A stretch of DNA of 64,000 bases from Bacteroides bouchesdurhonensis (GTDB lineage: Bacteria > Bacteroidota > Bacteroidia > Bacteroidales > Bacteroidaceae). Location of the stretch: positions 1,013,626 to 1,077,625 of the forward strand of contig NZ_LT707006.1 in assembly GCF_900155865.1 (NCBI RefSeq), read 5' to 3'. The first letter of the stretch is position 1. Each line of letters opens with the position of its first letter. The notes below the pieces were generated by a model. The model had not been told where the DNA came from, made no database searches, and saw only the letters and a list, made by a program, of their open reading frames with translations. Below are positions 44,439 to 53,363 of this stretch, piece by piece. A program made the position numbers and the translations under genes.

Positions 44439-45065
44439 TTAGAAAGACAAACCAACGCGGAAACCGAAGTTATTCAATCCATCTACACTATAGTGCAGTA
44501 CATCAGCTTTATTGGTACCATAGCTGTAGTACAATGCTAAGTGCAGCCCCGGTCCGTAGGCCCAAGGAAATACGTTGATACCGATTTCAGGAGAAGCATA
44601 GAAACCCCAGCAATTTTCTCTGGCTTCCAGCATATTGAAGTTAGAACGGATTTTAGCATATTCAGCACCTAATTTAGCACTAATGTATGGTTGTACTGTT
44701 CCGCCTCGATTCCATTGATAACGTGCAGCGGCACCAAAAGGCAACTGGAACATTGTATGCTGTTGGTCAGTAGTTACATCACCTGCCCCCAATTTGAATG
44801 TTTCGCGAGGAAAATACTCATGATTGCTGTGATAATTTAAGAAGAGTCCTAAACCTAAGTTCGGAGTTACGAAGTAACCACCTTCAAAGTTCATACCCCA
44901 ACCGCTGGCTTTGTCGGCAAAATTATTACTCAACGGAACGTTGAATTGCCAGTCTATATTTGCATATCCGTTGTCAGATAACTGTGCCTTAGCTGGCATA
45001 GCGAAGGCAATGGCAATGACTACTAGGGCCACCACCTTGAAATATATATTCTTTCTTGTTTTCAT
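44439..45065 (-). CDS. Outer-membrane beta-barrel protein
   Basis: Outer-membrane protein of 208 residues: signal peptide (about 1-27, ending AMPAKA), then alternating aromatic strands (YANIDWQFNVP, WGMNFEGGYFVTPNLGLGLFLNY, PYISAKLGAEYA) and a terminal Phe (GFRVGLSF), the usual barrel C terminus. Eight strands are likely. It starts 15 bp after the DUF4136 lipoprotein stop, so both are one operon. Function unknown; perhaps a surface or stress-related barrel. Confidence 0.82.
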   Translation of the reverse strand: MKTRKNIYFKVVALVVIAIAFAMPAKAQLSDNGYANIDWQFNVPLSNNFADKASGWGMNFEGGYFVTPNLGLGLFLNYHSNHEYFPRETFKLGAGDVTTDQQHTMFQLPFGAAARYQWNRGGTVQPYISAKLGAEYAKIRSNFNMLEARENCWGFYASPEIGINVFPWAYGPGLHLALYYSYGTNKADVLHYSVDGLNNFGFRVGLSF

Positions 45066-45080
45066 AACAGTTGTAGTTGT

Positions 45081-45713
45081 TTATTTATTAGTAAGATAGG
45101 GGGACTGAGCGAATGATTGGTTGACTGCTTGTACAGCGAGTGCACGGTTAATCACTTTAGAACCAGTTTCAAATCCAGTCAGATAGCTACTCCATAAAAT
45201 AGGAAGTTTTTTGTTCGTACCTTGTTCTGCTTCCAGATTTACAATTTCAGTCAGGAATGAATTAGTGCTATAGCTATAAGTCACAGCATATGGATAATAC
45301 CATCCACCCCAATTACCCCAGTAAGAAGGTCCCCAGTAACTTGGATATCCCCACCACCATTCGGGCTGTGAATAACTGGTGAAATAATAAGTACTAGCAA
45401 TATAGCTCACTTGGATACCAAGATCTGCACTTTCCTGATCAGGAGCCGGTTGGTAACCTCTTGCTTCCATATTTTCCGCATAGGCAGCCAATATCTGTTC
45501 AGCACCTTCCCCTTCCAGATATTCTGGTTCCTTGCTATCGGATATAATCAGTATCTTATCTGCCAGATAGAATGTACTAAAGTCTTTAAAGTTGGCTTGC
45601 TTGTCGTAGTTAGTGTATACCAGATAATTGTCATCCAGCTTACCCATGTCCGGGTCTTTTTCGCAAGAAGCGAGTGCGAAGACCGCCAATAAAATAGGAA
45701 TTAATTTCTTCAT
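45081..45713 (-). CDS. DUF4136 lipoprotein
   Basis: Lipoprotein of 210 residues; lipobox ALASC with Cys near 17. The DUF4136 domain (about 30-200) includes the YDKQANFKDFSTFYL strand and an aromatic loop (WWWGYPSYWGPSYWG). The family is periplasmic or outer-membrane attached, function unknown. First gene of a two-gene minus-strand operon with the beta-barrel. Confidence 0.85.
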   Translation of the reverse strand: MKKLIPILLAVFALASCEKDPDMGKLDDNYLVYTNYDKQANFKDFSTFYLADKILIISDSKEPEYLEGEGAEQILAAYAENMEARGYQPAPDQESADLGIQVSYIASTYYFTSYSQPEWWWGYPSYWGPSYWGNWGGWYYPYAVTYSYSTNSFLTEIVNLEAEQGTNKKLPILWSSYLTGFETGSKVINRALAVQAVNQSFAQSPYLTNK

Positions 45714-45813
45714 ATCATTTATAATGTTTAGGTTATATAAAAATCGCGCCCTGGTACCTCGGGGCTTTTGTTACAAACAACAAGGAAAGTGTAAAAAGGT
45801 TCGCTCAAATGAT

Positions 45814-45821
45814 TATCTTTG
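45814..45821 (+). promoter_or_regulatory. Candidate -7 element for the S37 peptidase gene
   Basis: TATCTTTG matches TAnnTTTG, 24 bp before the start codon; -33 element not clear. Confidence 0.5.
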
Positions 45822-45845
45822 CCAGATAATTAACATTCTAACTAT

Positions 45846-47150
45846 ATGAAACGCATTCAAATAAATTTCGTCGGATGGCTTTCTATCTTGCTGCTGACGG
45901 CAATTATGCCATCATCTTTGTTGGCACAGGAAAGTTTTCTTCAAAAGATTGAAAAAAACACTTCTATTACCGGAATAAAACCACTCGAAACGAACCGCTT
46001 TTCTGAGAAATATGTGATGTTTTTGACACAACCGTTGGATCATCGTCATCCCGAAAAAGGAACTTTTCGTCAACGTGTAATTGTAGGTCATGTCGGTTTC
46101 GACCGCCCTACAGTGATTGTAACCGAAGGATATGGTGCTGGGTATGCCTTGAGGTCGCAATACAGAGAAGAAATCTCCGAATTATTCGATGCAAATATGA
46201 TCTTTGTTGAGCATCGTTATTTCCTCGAATCCACTCCCGATCCATGTGATTGGCAATTCCTGACAGCCGAGAATTCGGCAGAAGACTTGCATTCTGTGAC
46301 TGCGACTTTCAAAACTCTTTACTCTGGAAAGTGGATTAGTACAGGTATCAGTAAAGGTGGTCAAACGTCTCTTTTGTATCGTGCTTTTTTTCCTGATGAC
46401 GTTGATGTTTCGATTCCCTATGTAGCTCCTCTTTGCTATGATCTTGAAGATGGACGGCATGAACCTTTTCTTCATCGCGTATCTACGAAAGAAGACAGGA
46501 AAAAAGTAGAAGATTTTCAGTTGGAAGCTTTGAAACGAAAGGCAAGTTTGTTACCACGTTTCGAGAAACTATGTACTGAAAGAAAACATACATTCCGTAT
46601 TCCCTTGGAAGAAATCTATGATTACTGTGTACTGGAATATTCTTTTGCTTTTTGGCAATGGGGAACTCCTGTCGGCCAAATACCGGAATCTTCTGCTTCT
46701 GACGAAATTATCTTTGGGCATTTATTGAACATCAGCGATCCTTCTTATTTTTCGGTCGAAAGCTCTAATCTCTCTTTTTTTGTACAAGCAGCTCGTGAAT
46801 TGGGATATTACGGCTATGATGTGACTCCCTTCAAATCTTATCTCTCCATTGAGACAAGCAAAGATTACCTAAGGCACATAATGTTGCCCGAAGATTTAGA
46901 GAATATAAAGTTTGACAAGAAGCTGAGTAAGAAGATTGTGAGATTCTTGAAAAAAAACGATCCGAAAATGATTTTTATTTATGGTGAAAATGATCCTTGG
47001 ACAGCTGCTGGCGTCACTTGGCTTAAAAATAAGAAGAATATTCATGTCTTTTTAGAACCAGGTGGCAGCCATCTGGCGCGGATAAGTACTATGCCTGAAC
47101 CTGAAAGACAGAAAATTATTTCTATTATAAAAGAATGGCTGGGCGAATAA
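45846..47150 (+). CDS. S37-family (PS-10) tripeptidyl aminopeptidase-like
   Basis: Exported serine peptidase of 434 residues with signal peptide (about 1-28). Alpha/beta-hydrolase features: FVEHRYF, nucleophile Ser in GISKGGQTS (about residue 169), the Asp in GENDPWTAAG and the His in PGGSHLARI. The early QPLDHRHPEKGTFRQR segment is typical of the S37/PS-10 group; S28 is a close alternative often used in annotation. It likely trims peptides in the periplasm. Monocistronic, with its own terminator. Confidence 0.85.
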   Translation: MKRIQINFVGWLSILLLTAIMPSSLLAQESFLQKIEKNTSITGIKPLETNRFSEKYVMFLTQPLDHRHPEKGTFRQRVIVGHVGFDRPTVIVTEGYGAGYALRSQYREEISELFDANMIFVEHRYFLESTPDPCDWQFLTAENSAEDLHSVTATFKTLYSGKWISTGISKGGQTSLLYRAFFPDDVDVSIPYVAPLCYDLEDGRHEPFLHRVSTKEDRKKVEDFQLEALKRKASLLPRFEKLCTERKHTFRIPLEEIYDYCVLEYSFAFWQWGTPVGQIPESSASDEIIFGHLLNISDPSYFSVESSNLSFFVQAARELGYYGYDVTPFKSYLSIETSKDYLRHIMLPEDLENIKFDKKLSKKIVRFLKKNDPKMIFIYGENDPWTAAGVTWLKNKKNIHVFLEPGGSHLARISTMPEPERQKIISIIKEWLGE

Positions 47151-47184
47151 TGATTTCCGATTGGTAAGTGATGAACTCCACAAT

Positions 47185-47253
47185 AAAAACTAAGAATATC
47201 TGGGCGAATAGGATGAAAGCCTGATTCGTTTAGATATTCTTAGTTTTTTGTTT
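47185..47253. terminator. Terminator between S37 and MarR genes
   Basis: Stem AAAAACTAAGAATATCT ... AGATATTCTTAGTTTTTT with T tail, symmetrical for both convergent genes. Confidence 0.85.
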
Positions 47254-47268
47254 TTTAGTCAAACGTTA

Positions 47269-47625
47269 CTAATCCTCAAATAATGGTTTCAGCAAATCCG
47301 GAATCTCTACTTTATCTAATTTCAGTTCATTCATCCTTTGCTTTCCGGTTGGGCTAAGATGAAAATACATCTGCCTTCTATCTTGATTCCCAAGAGTTCT
47401 GATAATTAAAGACTTTTCTTCTAATATCCGGAGCATTTTCGACGTATGAGAAGGACTAAGCTCTGTTTGTTTAGAGAGATTAGTGGCTGTCATCTTTTGA
47501 GGCGATTCTTGCAGGGCACATAATATAATAGCCTCATTCAGGGATATTTTATAAGTCTTTTCAAAAGCAATCTCAAAGTTGGACATTGCTCTGAATACTT
47601 CTCGCATTGCACATATTGTTTTCAT
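47269..47625 (-). CDS. MarR-family regulator
   Basis: Winged-helix DNA-binding protein of 118 residues. ISLNEAIILCALQES, MTATNLSKQTELSPSHTSKMLRILEEKSLI (recognition helix) and the wing GNQDRRQMYFHLSPTG follow the MarR pattern. It lies 38 bp downstream of the sulfur-transfer flavoprotein gene on the same strand and probably controls that operon in response to oxidants or sulfur compounds (inference). A Cys near the N terminus (MKTICAMRE) might sense oxidation. Confidence 0.88.
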   Translation of the reverse strand: MKTICAMREVFRAMSNFEIAFEKTYKISLNEAIILCALQESPQKMTATNLSKQTELSPSHTSKMLRILEEKSLIIRTLGNQDRRQMYFHLSPTGKQRMNELKLDKVEIPDLLKPLFED

Positions 47626-47663
47626 ATACAGCTAAATATTTGTTCATTTTAAATTATTCTTTT

Positions 47664-50096
47664 TTATATGAACAGGTTGATATTAGCATTATCAGCACGT
47701 TCCATGTAAGTTGCCACACCGCCGATAGTTACTCCATCAAGAAGCTCTTCCTGTTTTACCCCCATCACATCCATTGACATCTGGCAAGCAATAAATTCTA
47801 CACCGTTCTCTAAAGCTTGCTGGCGCAGAGATTCCAGTGAGTCAATACCTTTTCGGTTCATGATATACCGCATCATTCTCCCTCCTATACCTCCCATGCT
47901 CATTTTAGAGAGTCTCAGCTTATTAGAGCTTGAGGGTAACATCATGCTGAACATTTTTCCGAAAATATCTTTCTCGACATTTGGCTTATGCAACTTTTTG
48001 ATAACGTTCAATCCCCAAAATGTGAAGAAGATAGTAACTTTCTGTCCTGTTGCTGCTGCACCGTTAGCTAGTACAAAAGTAGCTAAAGCCTTGTCCAGAT
48101 CATCGCTAAACATAATAAAAGTTTTCCCTTTATTGTCACAAGAAGTAACAATATTGCACGATTTTGGTTCTCCTTTTTCAATAATAACTATTGATTTTCC
48201 TCCTACAGACTCTTTTTTAATCAGTTGGTTCCCTGTTGAGTTGCACCATGCGGCAGCATCGCGGGGAAATCCGGGGTCAGTGGCTGTGATTTCTACCCGT
48301 TCTCCTGAAGCGAGCGTATCCATCGTTTTTTTCATTTTTAAGATAGGTCCCGGGCATTGCAACCCACAGGCATCTACTTGAATAGTTTTGGCTACTTCAA
48401 CAGTAGGAGTAGTCACTTTGTTTTGTTGTACGGATGCATTATTAAGTATAATAGGGGCTGTAGCAGCGCGATAAGTTTTCAGTCCCCCGGAAAGATTGCG
48501 TACGTTTTCAAATCCGTGTTGTATCAGAATTCGATAGGCGAGATAACCTCTCAATCCAACGGCACAGAAAGTATATATCATCTTATCCTTGGGAAGTTCA
48601 GCCAATCGGTCACGCAACTCATCCAGAGGAATATTCACCGCATCTGGTAGAGTTCCTAATGCAAATTCATCCGGCGTACGAACATCGAGCAAGAAATTGT
48701 TCTCCATCTCGATATCTCTTAGTTCCCTCCAATAGACTGGTTTCACTTTACCGGTAATTATATTTTCTGCTACATATCCTGCAACAGCTACCGGATCTTT
48801 TGCAGAAGAGTATGGAGGGGCATAAGCCTGTTCTACTTTCATCAGATCGTAAATCGTGCCTTGGTGTTTAATAACAAGAGCTATTTCATCAATACGTTTA
48901 TCTACTCCATCATATCCTACAATCTGTCCACCATATAACTTTCCGGTCTCTTTGTCGAAAGTAATTTTGATACTCATTGGCATTGCGTCCGGATAATAAC
49001 CGGCGTGCGAGGAAGGGTGAATCGTACTTGATAAATAGCTGATTCCTGCCTGTCGAAGTTTTTTCCCGGGTAATCCGGTAGCAGCAACTGTTAAATCGAA
49101 TACTTTTGCAATTGAAGTACCGATCGCACCTTCATATGGGATCTTGGCACCTAAAATATTGTCTGCTACGATACGTCCCTGACGATTGGCCGGTCCGGCC
49201 AGATAGTTAAGCCAAGCTTTGTCTGTAATCGGATGACGGAATTCGATAGCATCACCAATGGCATAAATCGATTCATCGGAAGTTTGCAAGTAATCATTAA
49301 CAGCAATACCGCCCGCTTCTCCGATTGTTAATTCTGCGGCACATGCCAGGTTTGTTTCCGGACGTACCCCGATAGACAAAATAACAATATCGGCAGAAAT
49401 AGAATGACCATCCTTAAAGAAAACTTTCAATCCTTTACCCTCTTTTTCAAAAGAAGCTACCGCTTGTCCCAAGAAAAGATTTACTCCTTTATCCATCAGA
49501 TGTTGGTGGACCAGAGAAGCCATTGAGAAATCAATAGGTGCCATTACTTGGTTGCCCATTTCTACAATAGATACTTCCGCTCCCTGTGAGTGCAGATTCT
49601 CTGCCATTTCTAGCCCAATAAATCCGGCACCGATAATAACTGCCTTACGGGGAGCGTGCTGATTGATATATTCTTTGATTCGGTCTGTGTCCGATACATT
49701 CCTTAAGGTGAAAATTCCGTTCAGATCAATTCCCGGTAGGGGAGGACGAACGGGAGAAGCCCCCGTTGATATTAATAACTTATCATAGCTTTCTTCATAG
49801 GTGTCTTCGCTACTTTGGCGTACGGTTACCGTTTTTCTTTTCCGGTCGATAAAGATTACTTCATTTTCTGTCCGTACATCGACGCGAAAGCGTGTGGAAA
49901 ATGCTTCGGGAGTCTGAACGAATAATTTTTCCCGTTCTTTGATGACTCCTCCTATGTAATACGGAAGTCCGCAATTTGCATAAGATATGTACTTACCTTT
50001 CTCCAGCAGAATGATTTCTGCTTTCTCATCTGATCGTCTGATGCGTGCGGCTGTGGTGGCACCTCCTGCAACTCCTCCTATAATTATTATTTTCAT
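47664..50096 (-). CDS. CoA-disulfide reductase / rhodanese / TusA / DsrE-like fusion
   Basis: Four-domain protein of 810 residues: FAD/NAD(P)H CoA-disulfide reductase (about 1-450; GGVAGGATTAARIRR at the FAD site, active Cys in YISYANCGLPYY near 43), rhodanese (about 460-550; active Cys in YTFCAVGLRG), TusA-like sulfur carrier (about 575-645; DACGLQCPGPILKMK) and DsrE-like domain (about 655-810; LANGAAATGQKVTIFFTFWG). It should reduce thiol disulfides or persulfides and pass sulfur between its domains. It forms an operon with the MarR gene. Confidence 0.93.
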   Translation of the reverse strand: MKIIIIGGVAGGATTAARIRRSDEKAEIILLEKGKYISYANCGLPYYIGGVIKEREKLFVQTPEAFSTRFRVDVRTENEVIFIDRKRKTVTVRQSSEDTYEESYDKLLISTGASPVRPPLPGIDLNGIFTLRNVSDTDRIKEYINQHAPRKAVIIGAGFIGLEMAENLHSQGAEVSIVEMGNQVMAPIDFSMASLVHQHLMDKGVNLFLGQAVASFEKEGKGLKVFFKDGHSISADIVILSIGVRPETNLACAAELTIGEAGGIAVNDYLQTSDESIYAIGDAIEFRHPITDKAWLNYLAGPANRQGRIVADNILGAKIPYEGAIGTSIAKVFDLTVAATGLPGKKLRQAGISYLSSTIHPSSHAGYYPDAMPMSIKITFDKETGKLYGGQIVGYDGVDKRIDEIALVIKHQGTIYDLMKVEQAYAPPYSSAKDPVAVAGYVAENIITGKVKPVYWRELRDIEMENNFLLDVRTPDEFALGTLPDAVNIPLDELRDRLAELPKDKMIYTFCAVGLRGYLAYRILIQHGFENVRNLSGGLKTYRAATAPIILNNASVQQNKVTTPTVEVAKTIQVDACGLQCPGPILKMKKTMDTLASGERVEITATDPGFPRDAAAWCNSTGNQLIKKESVGGKSIVIIEKGEPKSCNIVTSCDNKGKTFIMFSDDLDKALATFVLANGAAATGQKVTIFFTFWGLNVIKKLHKPNVEKDIFGKMFSMMLPSSSNKLRLSKMSMGGIGGRMMRYIMNRKGIDSLESLRQQALENGVEFIACQMSMDVMGVKQEELLDGVTIGGVATYMERADNANINLFI

Positions 50097-50174
50097 ATTT
50101 TAATTATGTAAATAGTTTCCTATGGAAATAACAAAGAGACATACTAAATTGTTCTTAGATTCATGGAAAAAACT

Positions 50175-50182
50175 TATATTTG
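50175..50182 (+). promoter_or_regulatory. Candidate -7 element for TlpA-like gene
   Basis: TATATTTG, 43 bp before the start codon; the same CTTATATTTGCG string recurs before the regulator pseudogene (51472). Confidence 0.45.
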
Positions 50183-50225
50183 CGTATCGTTCCATTATCT
50201 CTGATTATTAATAAAAACATACATA

Positions 50226-51437
50226 ATGAAAACACGACTGATATTTATTTTTTGCTTTCTGTTATCGGTAATGATAGTAAGTGCCCAGAATGGTCAGGAG
50301 GATTATTTAAGAAAGGTATTAGGTAATCTTGAGAAAATAGAATCAGCTACTTATTTTGTAATCGAGCAGACTTGGGAGCCAGGTGATACGACCGCATTAG
50401 TGAATAGAAGAACTTTTTGTATCGAGTACGACCATCCCGGTGATACTACTATAGGAGCGAGATTTGTCAATTTTGATGGAATTGATACTACGAAGGCTGT
50501 GTTTGGTTATGATGGAACTATTCGTGCCATTGCTTATCATGATATTAAAAAGTTAGAGATAGATGATTTCACCACAAAGCCTTTACCTTTTAGACCCTTA
50601 TCTTCCCCTTTCTTTAATTATACCAGAAATATAATTAAGTATGCACTTGAAACTCCGGATAACATAACAGTGGAAGTGGAGGATGATGCTGCCAACTGGC
50701 ATATCAGAATCGTTATCAATGAGAATGAACAAGTCGAGTTTTTTGGAAAGGCCTGCCATCTGCCTGCCAATCCGTATTGTTGGGATCCTACTTCTATATA
50801 TGAGTTATGGGTGAGTAAGGCAAATGATCTGCCTTATAAAGTGCGAAGGGAGATGTCGACTAACATTTCGATGAAAGAATGTCTGGATGCACAATTGAAT
50901 AGTGCTTCGAAAGAGAAGTTTGATCTTTTATCGTTTTTCCCGAAGGATTATAAAATAGTGAAGTATGGTGAGAGAAAAAATGTGCAGCATGCTTCGAAAC
51001 TGCTTTCTAAGAAGGCTCCGGACTGGACTTTAAAAGATGCTGCTGGAAAGACGGTGTCTCTTTCTGATATAAAGAGTAAAGCTCTATTGATACAGCTTAC
51101 AGGAATAGGCTGTGGCCCTTGTCGTGCATCGATTCCTTTCTTAAATAAACTAAGGACGGAATTTAGTATAGATGATTTGGGGCTTGTCGCTATCGAAACA
51201 TGGAAGCGAGAGGGACATGCGCTTCAAAATTATATTAATCGCTATGGCATAAAATATATGCTTTTGGGTGGGACGGATGAAATAAGCAAAGAATATCAGA
51301 CCGGTGGCTCGGTTCCGGTTTTCTTCCTGTTGGATGAAAAGCGGATTGTCAGAAATGTTTTTAATGGGTATGGTGAAAAGGTTACTGACAAAGAGATATT
51401 GAATGCTATAAATTTACTGAACCTTTCTTCAGAATGA
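50226..51437 (+). CDS. TlpA-like thioredoxin-fold protein
   Basis: Exported protein of 403 residues: signal peptide (about 1-20, ending VSAQ), an N-terminal beta domain (about 25-240) common to Bacteroidota TlpA-like proteins, then a thioredoxin fold (about 260-400) with active site GIGCGPCRASIPF (CGPC near 297) and the cis-Pro loop GGSVPVFFLLD. It likely keeps periplasmic disulfides reduced. Monocistronic by spacing. Confidence 0.87.
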   Translation: MKTRLIFIFCFLLSVMIVSAQNGQEDYLRKVLGNLEKIESATYFVIEQTWEPGDTTALVNRRTFCIEYDHPGDTTIGARFVNFDGIDTTKAVFGYDGTIRAIAYHDIKKLEIDDFTTKPLPFRPLSSPFFNYTRNIIKYALETPDNITVEVEDDAANWHIRIVINENEQVEFFGKACHLPANPYCWDPTSIYELWVSKANDLPYKVRREMSTNISMKECLDAQLNSASKEKFDLLSFFPKDYKIVKYGERKNVQHASKLLSKKAPDWTLKDAAGKTVSLSDIKSKALLIQLTGIGCGPCRASIPFLNKLRTEFSIDDLGLVAIETWKREGHALQNYINRYGIKYMLLGGTDEISKEYQTGGSVPVFFLLDEKRIVRNVFNGYGEKVTDKEILNAINLLNLSSE

Positions 51438-51471
51438 TAATTTACTTGTTTTTGGATGCATAAAAAAGACT

Positions 51472-51479
51472 TATATTTG
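51472..51479 (+). promoter_or_regulatory. Candidate promoter of the regulator pseudogene
   Basis: TATATTTG with an upstream TTTG 17 bp away (short spacing), 40 bp before the pseudogene start. The promoter has survived although the gene has not. Confidence 0.45.
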
Positions 51480-51519
51480 CGCACCCTGTTTTGCCATTCT
51501 TCTTATTAAAAGACTCACT

Positions 51520-52014
51520 ATGAGCAAAATTCTTATTATAGACGATGAGAGCTAGAACCGTAGCCTCTTGGCTCGTATGTTGGAATTAGAAGGGTATGAA
51601 GTATGTCAGGCAGGCGATTGCAAAGCTGCTATGAAGCAGTTGGAGATTTAATTGCCCGATAGCTTTATGCGATGTTTTTCTTCCTGATGGGAATGGGGTA
51701 GACTTGGTGCTGGATATTAAAAAGGTGAATCGAATGCGTTGAAAGATAAGAAGGGCGTTTTCGTGAAGACTTATTCTATCGTCTTTCCGTATTTCATTTC
51801 AGGTACATCTTCCGCCACTTCGCGAACGTACAGGCGATATAAAGATTCTAGCTACTGCTTTTGCAGAGAAATTTTCCGAAAAACTCTCTGCCATGGAACG
51901 GAGACATATTGCCCGTGTACTTGAATATACTAAAGGAAATAAGACAGAAGCTGCCCGCTTATTGAAAATCGGACTTACTACACTTTACCGGAAAATAGAA
52001 GAGTATAAGATATG
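51520..52014 (+). pseudogene. Decayed NtrC-type (sigma-54) response regulator
   Basis: Start MSKILIIDDES then TAG, resuming NRSLLARMLELEGYEVCQAGD: the receiver domain N-terminus. After frame breaks and a large gap, GRFREDLFYRLSVF and LPPLRERTGDI (end of the AAA+ domain) and the Fis-type HTH end KGNKTEAARLLKIG are readable in shifted frames. Phospho-Asp region, Walker motifs and GAFTGA are missing. So both ends of a sigma-54 activator remain and the middle is lost. It may have controlled the Kdp genes whose remains lie 6 kb downstream (inference). Confidence 0.88.
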
Positions 52015-52525
52015 AGTTGAAGTTTTTGATTCGTATAAAATTGAATTGTTTTATTCTAATATGGAGCTGTAATGCTAAAAAATGTGATATTTGAGAGAAA
52101 TACAGTGAAAAAAGAAGAGATGGTATAATCTTTTATTTCTTTTATTTGTTGTATTGACAATAGCCGTTAAAGGATTGCGTTCATTGAGATAAAATTTAGA
52201 AAAGCGTTCCACTTTTTTACATAGTAATGAAATTACCGATTTCTTTTACCTTAGGGTATAAATTACGATATGTGAAAATGGCAGAGCACCTGCGTTGATG
52301 GTAGAAATATGCGTGGGCGTTCTTCATTTTTGTGTTGTATAGAAGGGTAGTTATTTTGCTATCTTTGAAGATAAAAGGCTTATGTCTTATACTATAATGA
52401 AAGAATAGAGCTACCATTTATCTTGGATGGAACAGAGGTTTTTATTGATAGAATTCTTAGTGATTGAATACTTCTAAACTGCTTGTGTCTCTTTTTTATT
52501 ATTAATTTTTAATTTTGATCTTGCT
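52015..52525 (+). other. Intergenic region, no gene seen
   Basis: About 510 bp AT-rich with scattered stops in all frames. A short readable string (MKLPISFTLGY near 52228) could be a vanished membrane sensor, but I cannot support it. A TATCTTTG lies at 52360-52367. Confidence 0.4.
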
Positions 52526-52750
52526 ATGGATAAGAAAATTGTGGGTGCTAACGCTGGAAAAGTATGGTATGCTCTTAAAGAAATTGATGAAATATCTATT
52601 CCGGAACTTGCCCGAAAACTCAATCTGAGTGTGGAAAGTACTGCGCTGGCTGTTGGCTGGCTAGCTCGTGAGAATAAGATATGTGTGGGACGTAAAAATG
52701 GTCTGATCGAGGTGTACGATGAGAATCATTTCGCTTTTTCCTTTGGATGA
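52526..52750 (+). CDS. Winged-helix protein (DUF2582-like)
   Basis: Small intact protein of 74 residues: AGKVWYALKEIDEISIPELARKLNLSVESTALAVGWLARENKI is a winged helix-turn-helix similar to the DUF2582 family, followed by a short beta wing (VGRKNGLIEVYD). Probably a DNA- or RNA-binding accessory protein; target unknown. It is alone, with its own terminator, between decayed genes, so it is under selection. Confidence 0.85.
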   Translation: MDKKIVGANAGKVWYALKEIDEISIPELARKLNLSVESTALAVGWLARENKICVGRKNGLIEVYDENHFAFSFG

Positions 52751-52823
52751 ATCTTTTATTCTAAGCACTTTTTAATTCATAACTAATAGTATACCAATTC
52801 TTAAATTGAAAGAAGTGGTTTTG

Positions 52824-52857
52824 CAAAGAACAATCTTTTTAGGTTGTTCTTTGTTTT
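52824..52857 (+). terminator. Terminator of the winged-helix gene
   Basis: CAAAGAACAA / TTGTTCTTTG stem with 10-nt loop, followed by GTTTTC. Confidence 0.8.
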
Positions 52858-53093
52858 CGAAATGCTTAATTGGGGTGTTAATTACTTAAATTATGCTTTA
52901 GAGACTATTATTTCTTTTTCATCTATAATGTGATGTTAGATCTTGAACATGGGTATTGTAAAGTAAAGGGTTGGGCAAGGTGGTTACCGTTTTTGAGTTA
53001 AAGAGTAGGTTTTATTACATATAGTTTAAAAATGATTTTTTTATCTGCAACTTACACCAAATCGTATGTATTTATTTGATAGATAGAAGTTTG

Positions 53094-53156
53094 ATGGTGT
53101 GCAAGATACGGTGACAGATCGGTTGCAGATCAAGTATCTGTCACATCCGTTTTTTG
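53094..53156. repeat. Dispersed repeat copy B with terminator-like hairpin
   Basis: Begins with the same 17 bp as 18872-18888, then GTGACAGAT ... ATCTGTCAC (9-bp perfect stem, 16-nt loop) and a T6 run. Could be a terminator unit present at several places in the genome. Confidence 0.65.
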
Positions 53157-53188
53157 TCTGTATATTCATATTATGCTGTTTATCAGCT

Positions 53189-53276
53189 ATTAATACCCTG
53201 CCTGATACCCATTAATACTCTACTTGATAGTTATTAATACCCCATATTTTAGTTATTAATAGTCTATAATTCCACG
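53189..53276. repeat. Four TATTAATA repeats at exact 22-bp spacing
   Basis: ATTAATAC/G begins at 53189, 53211, 53233 and 53255: 22 bp each time, two helical turns. Between them GATA-like triplets also recur (CCTGATACC, CTTGATAG). Part of a longer phased tract, see next repeat. Confidence 0.85.
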
Positions 53277-53363
53277 ATCAAACGTCTGTTTTTGGTTTAA
53301 TATGATTTGGCTTAATCAACTTCCCGGTGTGGAATTATATTTTTGATATCTTATTTAGCAACT

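Noticed and set aside
51739..51924. Open frame inside the regulator relic
   Set aside because: It is a mixed-frame reading of the AAA+ remnant; the matching residues lie in a different frame.
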